Positions 1-10,960 of a stretch of 64,000 nt of DNA are shown piece after piece. The stretch comes from Nitrosomonadaceae bacterium. Its GTDB lineage: Bacteria; Pseudomonadota; Gammaproteobacteria; Burkholderiales; Nitrosomonadaceae. Location of the stretch: positions 1 through 64,000 of the forward strand of contig PBKR01000031.1 of assembly GCA_002721545.1 (NCBI GenBank), read 5' to 3'. Numbering within the stretch: the stretch's first letter is position 1; every line of letters begins with the position of its first letter. Both the position numbers and the translations under genes were made by a program. The notes beneath the pieces were generated by a model that made no database searches, was not told where the DNA came from, and saw nothing but the letters and a program-made list of their open reading frames with translations.

Positions 1-438
1 CCAGTAGCTAAGAAGAGAGTAGCTGCTAAGAAAAAACCAGCGGCTAAGAAAAAGGTAGCTGCTAAGAAAAAACCAGCGGCTAAGAAAAAAGCTGCAAAAA
101 AGAAACCCGCAGCTAAGAAAAAGGTAGCTGCTAAGAAAAAACCAGCGGCTAAGAAAAAAGCTGCAAAAAAGAAACCCGCAGCTAAGAAAAAAGCTGCTAA
201 GAAAAAACCAGTAGCTAAGAAGAGAGTAGCTGCTAAGAAAAAACCAGCTGGCAAGAAAAAGGTAGCTGCAAAAAAGAAACCCGCAGCTAAGAAAAAGGTA
301 GCTGCTAAGAAAAAACCAGCGGCTAAGAAAAAAGTAGCTGCAAAAAAGAAACCCGCAGCAAAAAAAATAGTAGCTAAGAAAAAACCGGAAATAACGCCAG
401 CTCCCTGGCCCTTTCCACTATCAGGATCACGCCCCTAA
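1..438 (+). CDS. Histone H1-like / AlgP-like lysine-rich DNA-binding protein, C-terminal part
   Basis: Frame 1 is open from the window edge to a TAA at 436-438, giving 145 residues of almost pure Lys/Ala/Pro/Val repeats (PAAKKK, VAAKKK, PVAKKR) followed by a short non-repetitive tail ending PWPFPLSGSRP. Repeats of this kind form the disordered basic tail of bacterial histone H1-like (AlgP/HC2-type) proteins, which bind DNA non-specifically and help compact the nucleoid. The N-terminus lies outside the window, so total length and any N-terminal domain are unknown. The PWPFP-type tail is, from memory, common in betaproteobacterial members. The coding DNA contains exact internal duplications. 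A hairpin terminator follows 22 bases after the stop. Confidence 0.8.
   Translation, partial: PVAKKRVAAKKKPAAKKKVAAKKKPAAKKKAAKKKPAAKKKVAAKKKPAAKKKAAKKKPAAKKKAAKKKPVAKKRVAAKKKPAGKKKVAAKKKPAAKKKVAAKKKPAAKKKVAAKKKPAAKKIVAKKKPEITPAPWPFPLSGSRP
52..189 (+). repeat. Exact 69-bp tandem duplication inside the histone-like gene
   Basis: Bases 52-120 and 121-189 are identical by eye: two head-to-tail copies of 69 bp (23 codons, frame preserved). Shorter imperfect copies of the same lysine/alanine codon blocks continue to about 385. Identity at synonymous positions points to recent slippage or unequal recombination rather than protein-level selection alone. Confidence 0.85.
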
Positions 439-460
439 GAATCAAGAAAAGCGGCCATTA

Positions 461-509
461 CTGCGAACAATTTTCTATAACAGTGAAATTGTTCGCAGCG
501 CTTTTTTTC
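461..509 (+). terminator. Rho-independent terminator after the histone-like gene
   Basis: A perfect 13-bp stem, CTGCGAACAATTT (461-473) with AAATTGTTCGCAG (486-498), has a 12-nt loop and is followed by CG and CTTTTTTT. The T-tract is on the plus strand, so it terminates the histone-like gene. It also touches the 3' end of the convergent gatB; on that strand the following T-tract is weak. Confidence 0.9.
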
Positions 510-1990
510 TATCTTTTTTTGATTCTTTCCTTTAAAATCTCATGGACTTGAGATGGGTTTGCTTTTCCTTTTGTTTTCTTCATTACCTGCCCAATCAAGA
601 AATTAAATGCCTTTTCTTTCCCACTGCAATAATCAGCTACCTGTTGAGAATTATTAAAAATCACCTCGTCTACAATCTGGGTAATTGCACTATTATCAGA
701 GATCTGCTTAAGCCCTTTCTCTTTAATAATTGTATCGGCTGAAATACCAGGTGCTCCCCACATTTCATTAAATATAACTTTAGCAGTTTTTCCAGAGATA
801 GTTTCATCACAGATACGTAAAATTAATCCTGCTAATTGTTTAGGTGAAACTGGTGAAACTGTAATACTTATATTATCCTGATTTAAGTGTGCTATAACCT
901 CCTCAATCACCCAATTAGCACAAAGCTTTGCATCTTCTCTACCAATAATCTTTACTACTTCCTCATAATAATTAGCTGTATCTATATCAGAAGTTAAGAT
1001 TGATGCGTCATATTTAGATAGTGCGTAAGTTACTTTGCCATTTGATTCAATTTCTGAACCTATAAAGCGTGAAAAACACAAATCTGGCGACTCTATCATA
1101 GATGCTCTAATCTCTTCTATCCAGTCAGATGAAATTTGCAGAGGCAATAAATCCGGGTCAGGGAAATAACGATAATCATGTGCATCTTCTTTACTCCGCA
1201 TGACATGAGTTTCACGCTTATTAGAATCAAATAGTACTGTTGCCTGCTGAATTGAGCCTCCAGTCTTAAGAATATATTTTTGAAATTCAATTTCACACTC
1301 AATAGCTTGCTGTAAGAAACGAAAAGAATTTAAATTTTTAATTTCTCGACGAGTGCCAAGTTTTTTATCTCCTAACCTACGAATCGACACATTTGCATCA
1401 CAACGGAATGAACCCTCTTCCATGTTTCCATCGCTAATACCAATCCATCGCACTAAAGTGTGTATAGCTTTAGCAAAAGCCACAGCCTCCTCGCTACTTC
1501 GCATATCTGGCTCTGAAACAATCTCCAATAAAGGAGTGCCAGCACGATTTAAATCAATCCCCGTCATGCCATGAAAATCTTCATGTAATGATTTTCCTGC
1601 ATCTTCTTCAAGATGAGCACGAGTTATATTTATGACCTTTTCTTTATCCTCATTTTCACTTTCTTTCTGTATCTTAATATGCCCACCCTCAATTATCGGT
1701 AGCTCATATTGGCTAATCTGATAGCCTTTTGGTAAATCTGGATAGAAATAATTCTTGCGAGCAAAAATTGAGGGGGAATTAATCTGCGCACCTATTGCCA
1801 AACCAAATTTGATAGCCAATTCAACAACACCACGATTTAATACAGGCAATACCCCAGGTAACGCTATGTCAATTGCGCAAGCCTGAGCATTAGGTGTTCC
1901 TCCAAAAATAGTTGATGCGCCAGAGAATAATTTTGATTGAGTCAGAAGCTGAGTATGCACCTCAAGACCAATTACAATTTCCCATTTCAT
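509..1990 (-). CDS. gatB: Aspartyl/glutamyl-tRNA(Asn/Gln) amidotransferase subunit B
   Basis: GatB is the tRNA-binding and kinase subunit of the GatCAB amidotransferase, which activates misacylated Glu-tRNA(Gln) or Asp-tRNA(Asn) with ATP and amidates it using ammonia from GatA. The 493-residue protein starts with the family N-terminus ([15 protein letters not shown]). It carries [17 protein letters not shown] near 79-94, HLEEDAGK near 126, [16 protein letters not shown] at about 147-162 and the CDANVSIR motif. The C-terminal YqeY-like tail domain ends [16 protein letters not shown]. It is last in a gatC-gatA-gatB order, 10 bases after gatA. Length is slightly above the usual 475-480 residues. 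Confidence 0.97.
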   Translation of the reverse strand: MKWEIVIGLEVHTQLLTQSKLFSGASTIFGGTPNAQACAIDIALPGVLPVLNRGVVELAIKFGLAIGAQINSPSIFARKNYFYPDLPKGYQISQYELPIIEGGHIKIQKESENEDKEKVINITRAHLEEDAGKSLHEDFHGMTGIDLNRAGTPLLEIVSEPDMRSSEEAVAFAKAIHTLVRWIGISDGNMEEGSFRCDANVSIRRLGDKKLGTRREIKNLNSFRFLQQAIECEIEFQKYILKTGGSIQQATVLFDSNKRETHVMRSKEDAHDYRYFPDPDLLPLQISSDWIEEIRASMIESPDLCFSRFIGSEIESNGKVTYALSKYDASILTSDIDTANYYEEVVKIIGREDAKLCANWVIEEVIAHLNQDNISITVSPVSPKQLAGLILRICDETISGKTAKVIFNEMWGAPGISADTIIKEKGLKQISDNSAITQIVDEVIFNNSQQVADYCSGKEKAFNFLIGQVMKKTKGKANPSQVHEILKERIKKR

Positions 1991-2000
1991 ATTTTTATCT

Positions 2001-3467
2001 TTAATTTTTAGACTTCTTTATATCAGGCATTCTTGTATGCCAATCTGTTACCTGCTGATATTTATGCCCAACATTTAGTATTTTTGCTTCAGAAAAATAG
2101 TTGCCAATAATATGTAAACCAACCGGTCTATTTCTCTTACCAAATCCCACAGGAATTGACATTCCTGGCAATCCAGATAAACTCGCTCCAGCAGTATAAG
2201 TATCTGATAAATACATCTGCAAAGGATCATTACTTTTCTCTCCCAAAGAGAAAGCAACAGAAGATGAAGTTGGCCCCATGATTATGTCGCATTGCTTAAA
2301 TACTTTAGTAAAATCTTGAGCAATTAAACGCCTTAATTTTTGTGCTTTTATATAATAGGCATCATAATACCCATGTGATAAAACATATGTCCCAATTAAA
2401 ATGCGCCGTTTCACTTCTGATCCAAATCCTTGAGTACGACTTTTCTTATACATTTCATCTAGATTAGTATATTCTTCAGAACGATGGCCATAACGCACTC
2501 CATCAAAACGCGAGAGATTACTGGATGCCTCTGCCGGAGCCAATACATAATAAACAGGAATTGAGAGCTTAGTATTTGGTAATGACACCTCAACAATTTT
2601 TGCTCCAAGCCTACTATATTCTGTAACAGCAAGGTCTACTGCACGTGCAACATCATCATCTACTCCCTCGGTAAAGTATTCTTGTGGAAGTCCGATACGA
2701 ATACCCTCTAATGATTTTTCTAGGTCTCTTGTATAATCCTCATTTTCATGCTGCAGGCTTGTTGAATCACGATTATCAAAATCTACCATAACATTTAACA
2801 TTAGCGCTAAATCTGCAGCTGATTTTGCTATTGCACCACCCTGATCAAGACTTGAAGCAAAAGCAATCATCCCATACCTTGATACCAATCCATAAGTCGG
2901 CTTTATACCAGAGACACCGCATAAAGATGCTGGTTGACGTATAGACCCTCCTGTATCGGTACCAGTAGCAGCTGGTGCCATACGTGCTGCTACTGCACAA
3001 GCTGATCCTCCAGAGCTCCCTCCAGGTACTGAGTCAATATCCCATGGATTCTTTACTGGCCCATAGAAAGATGTTTCATTACTAGACCCCATAGCAAACT
3101 CATCCATATTAGTTTTTCCAATATTTACTGTTCCAGCCTTATTAAACCTCTCAATTACATGTGCATCATATGGAGAAACAAAATTTGCTAGCATTTTTGA
3201 ACCACAAGTAGTTAGCCACCCTTTAGTACAGAAAATATCCTTATGGGCAATAGGAATACCAGTTAATGCCCCCCCCTTTCCTGAGGAAATCATTGCATCA
3301 GCAATACGTGCCTGATCCAGGCTTATTTTTTCATCTACTGTAATAAAGGCATTATATTTTTTATTTAAAGATTTAATATGTTGCAGAAAATCTTTAGTTA
3401 GCTCAACACTCGATACCTGTCCAGTTGCAAGTAATGTGGAAAGTTGACTTAAACTTGAATTAAACAT
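2001..3467 (-). CDS. gatA: Aspartyl/glutamyl-tRNA(Asn/Gln) amidotransferase subunit A
   Basis: GatA is the glutaminase subunit of GatCAB: it hydrolyses glutamine and channels ammonia to the GatB active site in the cytoplasm. The 488-residue protein has the full amidase signature. Lys76 lies in AHKDIF, the cis-Ser151 in GGSSGGS, and the nucleophile Ser175 in [10 protein letters not shown]; the 24-residue spacing of the two serines is as in characterised GatA. The length is normal for the family. It lies between gatC (69-base gap) and gatB (10-base gap), presumably as one transcript. Confidence 0.97.
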   Translation of the reverse strand: MFNSSLSQLSTLLATGQVSSVELTKDFLQHIKSLNKKYNAFITVDEKISLDQARIADAMISSGKGGALTGIPIAHKDIFCTKGWLTTCGSKMLANFVSPYDAHVIERFNKAGTVNIGKTNMDEFAMGSSNETSFYGPVKNPWDIDSVPGGSSGGSACAVAARMAPAATGTDTGGSIRQPASLCGVSGIKPTYGLVSRYGMIAFASSLDQGGAIAKSAADLALMLNVMVDFDNRDSTSLQHENEDYTRDLEKSLEGIRIGLPQEYFTEGVDDDVARAVDLAVTEYSRLGAKIVEVSLPNTKLSIPVYYVLAPAEASSNLSRFDGVRYGHRSEEYTNLDEMYKKSRTQGFGSEVKRRILIGTYVLSHGYYDAYYIKAQKLRRLIAQDFTKVFKQCDIIMGPTSSSVAFSLGEKSNDPLQMYLSDTYTAGASLSGLPGMSIPVGFGKRNRPVGLHIIGNYFSEAKILNVGHKYQQVTDWHTRMPDIKKSKN

Positions 3468-3536
3468 GATATATAAAAATGGGGAGATTATAGAAATGAA
3501 TAAATAAAATACCGTGCTATATTTATTTTAAAATTT

Positions 3537-3824
3537 TCATTCGATAACCTTAGGTACCAAATATAATCCTGCTTCTGTTTTAGGGGCCTGTAACTGGAAT
3601 AATTCGCGTTGATCTTCCTCTGTAACCTTATCTGAACGTAATCGCTGGTCAACACCTTGAGCATGATACATAGGAGCAACTATTGATGTATCTACGGCTT
3701 TCATCTGTTCAATTAAAGAAAAAATTCCTGTTATACTATTAAGTGTAGAATAAGCTTCGTCATCACTAATCTCGATTTGAGCAAGATTTGCTACACGTTT
3801 TATATCTTCAAGAGTTAGTGCCAC
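3537..3824 (-). CDS. gatC: Aspartyl/glutamyl-tRNA(Asn/Gln) amidotransferase subunit C
   Basis: GatC is the small subunit that wraps GatA and GatB together. The 95-residue product begins MALTLEDIKRVANLAQIEIS and ends in the typical VPKVIE, a good family match along its full length. The start codon is GTG (3824-3822). The perfect AGGAGG just upstream directly abuts this GTG, closer than a functional Shine-Dalgarno spacing; the G-run (AAGGGG) about 11 bases upstream may serve instead. No other in-frame start restores the family N-terminus. First gene of gatCAB, divergent from mreB. Confidence 0.93.
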   Translation of the reverse strand: MALTLEDIKRVANLAQIEISDDEAYSTLNSITGIFSLIEQMKAVDTSIVAPMYHAQGVDQRLRSDKVTEEDQRELFQLQAPKTEAGLYLVPKVIE

Positions 3825-3851
3825 CTCCTAGCCCCCCTTACGTTCAAAAAC

Positions 3852-3903
3852 ATGATAGAGTATCATAAAATTAAGATTAAAATCGCTACTATAGAGTATC
3901 ATA
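3852..3903. promoter_or_regulatory. Repeated palindromic element in the gatC/mreB divergent intergenic region
   Basis: The 13-mer ATAGAGTATCATA occurs at 3855-3867 and again at 3891-3903, 36 bp apart start to start. The first copy lies in a perfect 6-bp inverted repeat, ATGATA-GAG-TATCAT (3852-3866); the second retains a degenerate inverted repeat. The arms also resemble -10 elements on either strand. The position between two divergent operons suggests promoters or an operator shared by gatCAB and mreBCD. Function is inferred from position only. Confidence 0.45.
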
Positions 3904-3904
3904 G

Positions 3905-4978
<1,074 letters not shown>

Positions 4979-5050
4979 AAGGCATCCAAAGTTAGTATGC
5001 TAGCAATCATAAATGGATATTAGCTAAAAACCTGCAACACCGAGCAAGAA

Positions 5051-5917
5051 ATGGAAACAACCCCACAGTTTTTTAAACGCGGCCCTAGCTCACTAGTGCG
5101 GCTAATTCTTTTTGTTCAGCTATCCTTAATATTGATGGTAGTTGATACGCACTTTAAGTATCTCTATGAAGTACGGCAGGTTATTTCTATCGCACTATAT
5201 CCCATTCAAAAAATTGCTTACATACCGACCACAATTACAGATCTGATAGAAGATTTTCTTGTCTATCAAAATTTAGCTGATGAAAATTCACGCCTTAAAC
5301 AACAGCACCTTTATGATTCAGGGAAGATACATCAACTTTTAGCTCTTACAAAAGAAAACGAACATCTTCGTAAACTATTAAACGCCATCGATAGAAATAA
5401 AAACAAAGCCATCATGGCAGAAATTAATGCTATCCCACGAGACCCTTTTAACCTTAAAATTATAGTTGATAAAGGTATCCATAGTAATATTCAAACCGGC
5501 CAAATTATAATAGATAATTTAGGAGTAATAGGACAAATTACACGTACCTACCCATGGTCTTCTGAAGCTACACTTATAAATGACAAAGGTCACTCAGTAC
5601 CGGTTCAAGTTTTACGAAATGGCATACGAGCAGTAGCATCTGGCACAGGAAAATATAAAACTCTTGAGCTAAATTATATGGCAAATAATATTGACATCCA
5701 AGAAGGAGACAAGCTCATCACTTCTGGTATAGGTGGTGTGTATCCTCCTGGCTTACCAGTAGCATTAGTATCTAAAGTAATGCGTAATACATCTTCTACT
5801 TTTGCTTTAATAATTTGCAAAACTATTGCTGGGGTTGATCGAAATAAACAAGTCTTGATTCTAACCCAACAATTTAATTTAAAAAATCCAGGAGCCTTAA
5901 CTGATGCCAATTTTTAG
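5051..5917 (+). CDS. mreC: Rod shape-determining protein MreC
   Basis: MreC is an inner-membrane, mostly periplasmic scaffold linking MreB filaments to PBP2/RodA. The 288-residue product has a short cytoplasmic N-terminus and one membrane segment (about 18-36). A heptad-rich region (about 70-115) fits the dimerising coiled coil. The beta-barrel core includes GIHSNIQTGQIIIDNLGVIG and GDKLITSGIGGVYPPGLPVA, typical MreC signatures. It follows mreB by 72 bases, and mreD follows. Confidence 0.95.
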   Translation: METTPQFFKRGPSSLVRLILFVQLSLILMVVDTHFKYLYEVRQVISIALYPIQKIAYIPTTITDLIEDFLVYQNLADENSRLKQQHLYDSGKIHQLLALTKENEHLRKLLNAIDRNKNKAIMAEINAIPRDPFNLKIIVDKGIHSNIQTGQIIIDNLGVIGQITRTYPWSSEATLINDKGHSVPVQVLRNGIRAVASGTGKYKTLELNYMANNIDIQEGDKLITSGIGGVYPPGLPVALVSKVMRNTSSTFALIICKTIAGVDRNKQVLILTQQFNLKNPGALTDANF

Positions 5918-5936
5918 CACAAGGAATCAGAATAAA

Positions 5937-6461
5937 ATGACACACACTTCTAATTATTCTGAAAAAGAAATTATTCTACCTGCAAAAGGCTGGTTTATTA
6001 TCCTTAGCCTAATAATTGGATTATTATTAAACTTGCTACCAATACAAGGCTACTTGTTAATACTACGTCCAGATTTTGTTGCATTGGTACTATTATTCTG
6101 GGGAATATACCAACCAGAACGTGTTGGGATAAGTATAGCTTTTATTATGGGTCTATTAATGGATGTTGTTAGTAGCAGTATGTTTGGGCAACATGCTTTA
6201 GCTTACAGTGTACTGATTTTCATTGCATTGATACTACGCCGACGTATACATACATTTGGATTATTAAAACAAGTACCTCAAGTTGGACTATTATTATGCT
6301 TTACACAATTTATTATTCTCTTAACTGAACTATTAAAAAGATCTGATTTTCCAGGGTGGCATTATTTTCTTGCTAGCCTTACTGGCATGCTGTTATGGCC
6401 ACTCATCTCACTCGTACTAGAAATACCTCATGGTTCTAAATATGGTCCGAATGCACTATGA
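5937..6461 (+). CDS. mreD: Rod shape-determining protein MreD
   Basis: MreD is a small polytopic inner-membrane protein of the elongasome. I chose the ATG at 5937 (174 residues) because AAGGA lies about 11 bases upstream and because the alternative ATG at 5904 adds 11 polar residues and overlaps mreC. The product is very hydrophobic, with about five membrane segments, and contains the recognisable LRPDFVALVLLFWGIYQPERVG and GLLMDVVSSSMFGQHAL stretches. Its stop overlaps the mrdA start (ATGA), implying translational coupling. Confidence 0.92.
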   Translation: MTHTSNYSEKEIILPAKGWFIILSLIIGLLLNLLPIQGYLLILRPDFVALVLLFWGIYQPERVGISIAFIMGLLMDVVSSSMFGQHALAYSVLIFIALILRRRIHTFGLLKQVPQVGLLLCFTQFIILLTELLKRSDFPGWHYFLASLTGMLLWPLISLVLEIPHGSKYGPNAL

Positions 6462-8362
6462 CCCGCAAGGTAGAAATTCGTAATTATCTCCGCGAGTTAC
6501 ATCAATTTCAAGGGCGACTTGCTATCAGTTCAAGTTTAATACTATTTTTATTTCTAATACTTCTTGGACGTTTCTTTTATCTGCAGGTATTAGAGAATGA
6601 ACATTATCACACACTAGCAGAAGCTAATCGTATATCTATTTCTCCTATAGTTCCCAATAGGGGTCTTATTTTAGATCGTAATGGTGAGATTCTAGCGCAG
6701 AATTATTCTACCTACACGCTTGAACTCATGCCTAGCAAACTAATTAATGTTGAAGCTGCCATAAATGAACTGGCCACCATTATCCCTATTGAAGAAATAG
6801 ATCGCAGACGCTTCAAAAAACTCATGAAAGAAAGTAATAAATTTGAAAGTTTGCCTATTAGAACTCGCTTATCTGAAGAAGAAGTGGCGCGTTTTACTGC
6901 CAACAGTTATCGTTTTCCTGATGTCGAATTAAAAGCTCGTTTATTCCGCCAATACCCAAAAGGGAAAAGTACTTCTCATGTACTTGGCTACATAAGCCGT
7001 ATTAATAGAAACGACCTCACAAAATTAAAAGCTAATAAAGAGTTAGCAAATTACAAAGGGACCAACCATATTGGAAGAATTGGTATAGAGCAAAGCTATG
7101 AAAAAGAGTTGCATGGTGTAGCTGGCTTTGAAAAAATAGAGACTGATTCAGAAGGGCGTAAAATAAGAGTTTTATCACGTACGCCACCAATTTCTGGTAA
7201 TGACCTAACATTAACAATCGATGCTAAATTACAAGAAATTGCTGAAAATGCCTTCGGTGATCAACGTGGTGCTCTAGTAGCGATTGACCCAAATAATGGT
7301 GATGTGCTTGCGTTTGTCAGCAAGCCTGGATTTGATTCAAATCTTTTTGTAAATGGTATAGATTTTAAAAACTGGCGACGACTTAACAGTTCTATTGACA
7401 GGCCACTAAATAATCGTGCACTCCATGGCGTTTATCCCCCTGGTTCTACATTTAAACCGTTTATGGCATTAGCTGGCCTAGAGCTTAAATTACGAACACC
7501 TGGATACACAATAAATGATCCGGGTTATTTTCAATTACCCAACAGTAATAGCCAATATCGAGATTGGAAAGCTGGTGGCCATGGTAAGGTAGATGTTCAT
7601 AAATCACTAGTAGTTTCATGTGACACTTATTACTATGAGCTTGCAAATGAGCTTGGGATAGACAACATTTCTAGCTTTATAGGAAAATTTGGTCTGGGCA
7701 AGAAAACTGGTATTGATATACCGGGAGAAGCTTCAGGCTTACTACCTTCACGTGAATGGAAGATGAATCGCCATAAACAAAAATGGTGGCCAGGTGATAC
7801 TATCTCTGTCGGCATTGGCCAAGGATATAATTTAGCTACACCTCTTCAACTTGCTTTTGCAACTTCAATAATTGCAAATAAAGGAACCGCATTCCGCCCA
7901 CATCTTGTGAAACGAATACAAAGTAGCAAATCTGGTGAAATATTTGAAAAGACTCCACAAATATTATATCAACTAAACCTTAACCCGAAGAATCTGCAAA
8001 TAATAAGAAATGCGCTTATAGATGTTACAAAACCAGGAGGTACAGCGGCAGCGGCAGGAGCCGGGACGAGATACACTTTCGCGGGTAAGACCGGAACCTC
8101 CCAAGTAATCGGTATAAAGCAGGGAGAGAAATACGATGAAGATACTATAAATGAGCGCCATCGTGACCATGCATTATTTATAGGCTATGCTCCAGCAAAA
8201 AAACCAAGCATTGCATTATCAGTATTAATAGAAAATGTTCATGGTGGTTCTGCTGCTGCCCCGATTGCAAGACAAGTTATGGATTATGCCCTACTTGGTA
8301 AGCTACCTGATATGAAAAAAGAAATATCCGTTGATATAAACATAGAAGACTCACATGACTAG
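6458..8362 (+). CDS. mrdA: Penicillin-binding protein 2 (peptidoglycan transpeptidase of the elongasome)
   Basis: PBP2 cross-links new lateral-wall peptidoglycan together with the glycosyltransferase RodA. The 634-residue protein has an N-terminal membrane anchor (about 22-43) and a pedestal domain (about 60-230). The transpeptidase domain has the three expected motifs: SxxK with nucleophile Ser330 (STFK), SCD at 387-389 in place of SxN as usual for PBP2, and KTGT at 544-547. Length is normal. It overlaps mreD upstream by four bases and rodA downstream by eight, so the cluster is tightly coupled. Confidence 0.97.
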   Translation: MTRKVEIRNYLRELHQFQGRLAISSSLILFLFLILLGRFFYLQVLENEHYHTLAEANRISISPIVPNRGLILDRNGEILAQNYSTYTLELMPSKLINVEAAINELATIIPIEEIDRRRFKKLMKESNKFESLPIRTRLSEEEVARFTANSYRFPDVELKARLFRQYPKGKSTSHVLGYISRINRNDLTKLKANKELANYKGTNHIGRIGIEQSYEKELHGVAGFEKIETDSEGRKIRVLSRTPPISGNDLTLTIDAKLQEIAENAFGDQRGALVAIDPNNGDVLAFVSKPGFDSNLFVNGIDFKNWRRLNSSIDRPLNNRALHGVYPPGSTFKPFMALAGLELKLRTPGYTINDPGYFQLPNSNSQYRDWKAGGHGKVDVHKSLVVSCDTYYYELANELGIDNISSFIGKFGLGKKTGIDIPGEASGLLPSREWKMNRHKQKWWPGDTISVGIGQGYNLATPLQLAFATSIIANKGTAFRPHLVKRIQSSKSGEIFEKTPQILYQLNLNPKNLQIIRNALIDVTKPGGTAAAAGAGTRYTFAGKTGTSQVIGIKQGEKYDEDTINERHRDHALFIGYAPAKKPSIALSVLIENVHGGSAAAPIARQVMDYALLGKLPDMKKEISVDINIEDSHD

Positions 8363-9455
8363 AACTTGGCGCCTATGGCACTATCTCACACGCTATATAG
8401 ACAGCTTCTTATTATTTAGTATTCTTCTAATAATGACAGTTGGCCTTATAACACTTTATAGTGCTACGGGAGGGAATTTTACACGCATAACTAATCAAGC
8501 AGTTAACATGGCAGTAGCATTATTTGTCATGTGGCTAGTTGCCAACATTCCACTCCAACACATGATGAGATTTGCTGTGCCAATATACGTACTTGGCCTA
8601 ATTCTTCTAATTGGTGTAGCATTATTTGGTGAAATTAATAATGGTGCAAGAAGATGGCTTGATATAGGCATAACTCGAATCCAACCCTCCGAACTAATGA
8701 AAATTGCCGTGCCACTTATTATGGCATGGTATTTTGATAAACACGAAGCTACTTTACGGCTACATGATTATATAATAGCAACAATACTTCTATTAATACC
8801 GGCAGCATTGATTCTACGTCAACCTGACCTAGGAACCACCTTGCTAATTATCTCTAGTGGCTTCTATGTGCTGTTTCTTGCAGGACTATCATGGCGCATT
8901 ATAACTGGACTAATAATTACTGGAATAGCTAGCCTCCCATTAATATGGTCAATAATGCATGACTACCAAAAACAACGTGTTATGACTTTATTTGACCCAA
9001 CACAAGATGCACTAGGGGCTGGCTATCATATTATACAATCAACTATTGCAATAGGATCAGGTGGTATTATTGGAAAAGGTTGGCAGAATGGTACGCAGAC
9101 GCATTTAGACTTTCTCCCTGAAAAAAGTACTGATTTTATTTTTGCAGTATTCTCTGAAGAATTTGGACTAGTTGGTAATTCTGTACTAATACTATTATAC
9201 TTACTAGTAATTGGAAGAGGCATAATCATTACTGCCAATGCTTCAACTCAATTTACCCGCCTTATTGCAGGATCAATAACATTAACTTTTTTTACTTATA
9301 TTTTTGTAAATATAGGTATGGTTGTTGGTATTCTTCCAGTAGTAGGTGTCCCCCTCCCACTTATCAGTTATGGTGGCACATCTATGGTAACAATGCTTTT
9401 AGGTTTTGGTATTTTAATGAGTGTACAAATGCACCCCAAATTAATAAAAACATAA
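8355..9455 (+). CDS. rodA: Peptidoglycan glycosyltransferase RodA (SEDS family)
   Basis: RodA polymerises lipid II into glycan strands at the lateral wall in complex with PBP2. The 366-residue protein is almost entirely membrane-spanning (about ten segments). It has the SEDS signatures NGARRWLDIG, QPSELMKIA and QPDLGT, the extracellular loop HLDFLPEKSTDFIFAV that carries the essential acidic residue, and PLPLISYGGTSM near the C-terminus. Last gene of the mre cluster. The following 249 bp before the next gene contain no gene; the distant arms ATTATTAC and GTAATAAT could form a weak hairpin but are not a convincing terminator. Confidence 0.97.
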   Translation: MTRTWRLWHYLTRYIDSFLLFSILLIMTVGLITLYSATGGNFTRITNQAVNMAVALFVMWLVANIPLQHMMRFAVPIYVLGLILLIGVALFGEINNGARRWLDIGITRIQPSELMKIAVPLIMAWYFDKHEATLRLHDYIIATILLLIPAALILRQPDLGTTLLIISSGFYVLFLAGLSWRIITGLIITGIASLPLIWSIMHDYQKQRVMTLFDPTQDALGAGYHIIQSTIAIGSGGIIGKGWQNGTQTHLDFLPEKSTDFIFAVFSEEFGLVGNSVLILLYLLVIGRGIIITANASTQFTRLIAGSITLTFFTYIFVNIGMVVGILPVVGVPLPLISYGGTSMVTMLLGFGILMSVQMHPKLIKT

Positions 9456-9704
9456 TTAAAATTACTTTATTATTACAATTTGTATCTATTTTTAAATATC
9501 TTATCGTAATAATTTTTGTTATGCACTCCTTATTTACACAGCATCTAATTAGAGATTTAAAAATAAAAATCAATATATTTCACTAATGATTGGGCCTCAC
9601 TATTACTTAATTGAATACTGTTAATAGCAAATTACTCTTTCACTTGATAAAATCAGCATTTTTTATTTAATTAATCAGCTACATCTTTTCATTCAGGATC
9701 ATTT

Positions 9705-10940
9705 ATGACTTCTACAGATTTCGGCGCCAAAAAAAATATCAACACATTTTACCCCCCACAACGCATCCTTATGGGACCCGGCCCATCCGACACACATCCA
9801 CGAGTTCTATCTGCCATGGCTCGCCCAACTTTAGGACATCTTGATCCAGTCTTCACTGACATGATGGAAGAGTTAAAGAGTCTACTTAGATATTCTTTCC
9901 AAACCTCCAATGTAATGACATTTCCTGTATCTGGACCTGGCTCAGTAGGAATGGAAATGTGTTTTGTAAATATGGTAAGCCCTGGTGATAAAATTATTAT
10001 CTGCCGTAACGGTGTATTTGGTTCACGCATGATAGAAAATGTGCAACGATGTGGTGGTATAGCAATCATAGTGGATGATAACTGGGGAGAACCTGTTAAC
10101 CCACAAAAAGTAGAAGATGCTCTCAAAAAGAATCCTGACACAAAAATTATTGCTTTCGTTCATGCTGAAACATCAACAGGTGCACTTTCAGATGCAAAAA
10201 CACTTTGCGAAATCGCCCAACGCTATAACTGTCTGACAATCGTTGATGCAGTTACTTCTTTAGGTGGCTCCCCACTTCTAGTTGATGAATGGAAAATAGA
10301 TGCAATATATTCTGGTAGTCAGAAATGCCTATCATGTCCGCCAGGCCTGTCCCCTGTAAGTTTCTCAGAACGCGTTGTAGATCTTATTAAGAACCGTAAA
10401 ACAAAAGTACAAAGTTGGTTTATGGATTTAAATTTAGTCCTGGGCTATTGGGGTGAAACCAGAACCTATCACCATACCGCCCCAACCAATGCGCTCTACG
10501 CATTACATGAAGCCCTAGTTATGCTTTATGAAGAGGGATTAGAACACTCCTGGGCTCGTCATCAACGCAATCATGAGGCATTAAAAGCAGGATTAACTAC
10601 CTTTGGCACTAAATATTTAGTTGATGCAGAATATCGCCTGCCACAATTAAATTCTGTATATGTACCTAACGCCATAGATGAAAAAGAAGTACGCCGCCGA
10701 CTACTTGCTCAGTATAATCTTGAAATTGGAGCAGGACTTGGTGATTTTGCTGGAAAAATCTGGCGATTTGGCTTAATGGGATACTCAAGCAAAATAGACA
10801 ACGTTATGCTATGTTTGAATGCATTAGAAACAGTTTTCTCAGATATGGGAAGGAAAATTAGTTTTGGAGCAGCACAAACTGCAGCACATAAAATTTATGA
10901 AGAAAACCCACTAAATTCCATACCAATAAAAACAATCTAA
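9705..10940 (+). CDS. Class V aminotransferase, alanine/serine-glyoxylate aminotransferase
   Basis: PLP enzyme predicted to transfer an amino group from alanine or serine to glyoxylate, giving glycine. In autotrophs this detoxifies photorespiratory glyoxylate; in methylotrophs it belongs to the serine cycle. The 411-residue chain has the fold-type I hallmarks: GPGPSDTHPRVL at about 24, PLP-stacking VSGPGSVGME near 75-84, Asp181 in VDAVTS and the Schiff-base Lys207 in SGSQKCLSCPPG. The C-terminal RIGL-like segment (WRFGLMGYSS) matches glyoxylate aminotransferases. Amino-donor preference cannot be read from sequence. Monocistronic on the plus strand, convergent with metF. Confidence 0.85.
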   Translation: MTSTDFGAKKNINTFYPPQRILMGPGPSDTHPRVLSAMARPTLGHLDPVFTDMMEELKSLLRYSFQTSNVMTFPVSGPGSVGMEMCFVNMVSPGDKIIICRNGVFGSRMIENVQRCGGIAIIVDDNWGEPVNPQKVEDALKKNPDTKIIAFVHAETSTGALSDAKTLCEIAQRYNCLTIVDAVTSLGGSPLLVDEWKIDAIYSGSQKCLSCPPGLSPVSFSERVVDLIKNRKTKVQSWFMDLNLVLGYWGETRTYHHTAPTNALYALHEALVMLYEEGLEHSWARHQRNHEALKAGLTTFGTKYLVDAEYRLPQLNSVYVPNAIDEKEVRRRLLAQYNLEIGAGLGDFAGKIWRFGLMGYSSKIDNVMLCLNALETVFSDMGRKISFGAAQTAAHKIYEENPLNSIPIKTI

Positions 10941-10960
10941 ATATAATTTAAGTCACTATC

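Noticed and set aside
1..400. Regularly spaced repeats at the window start, superficially CRISPR-like
   Set aside because: The repeats are contiguous, without unique spacers, and encode an uninterrupted Lys/Ala-rich protein ending in a normal stop and terminator.
5904..5936. Upstream ATG for mreD at 5904
   Set aside because: It overlaps mreC and has no ribosome binding site, whereas ATG 5937 has AAGGA at suitable distance and matches the usual MreD length.
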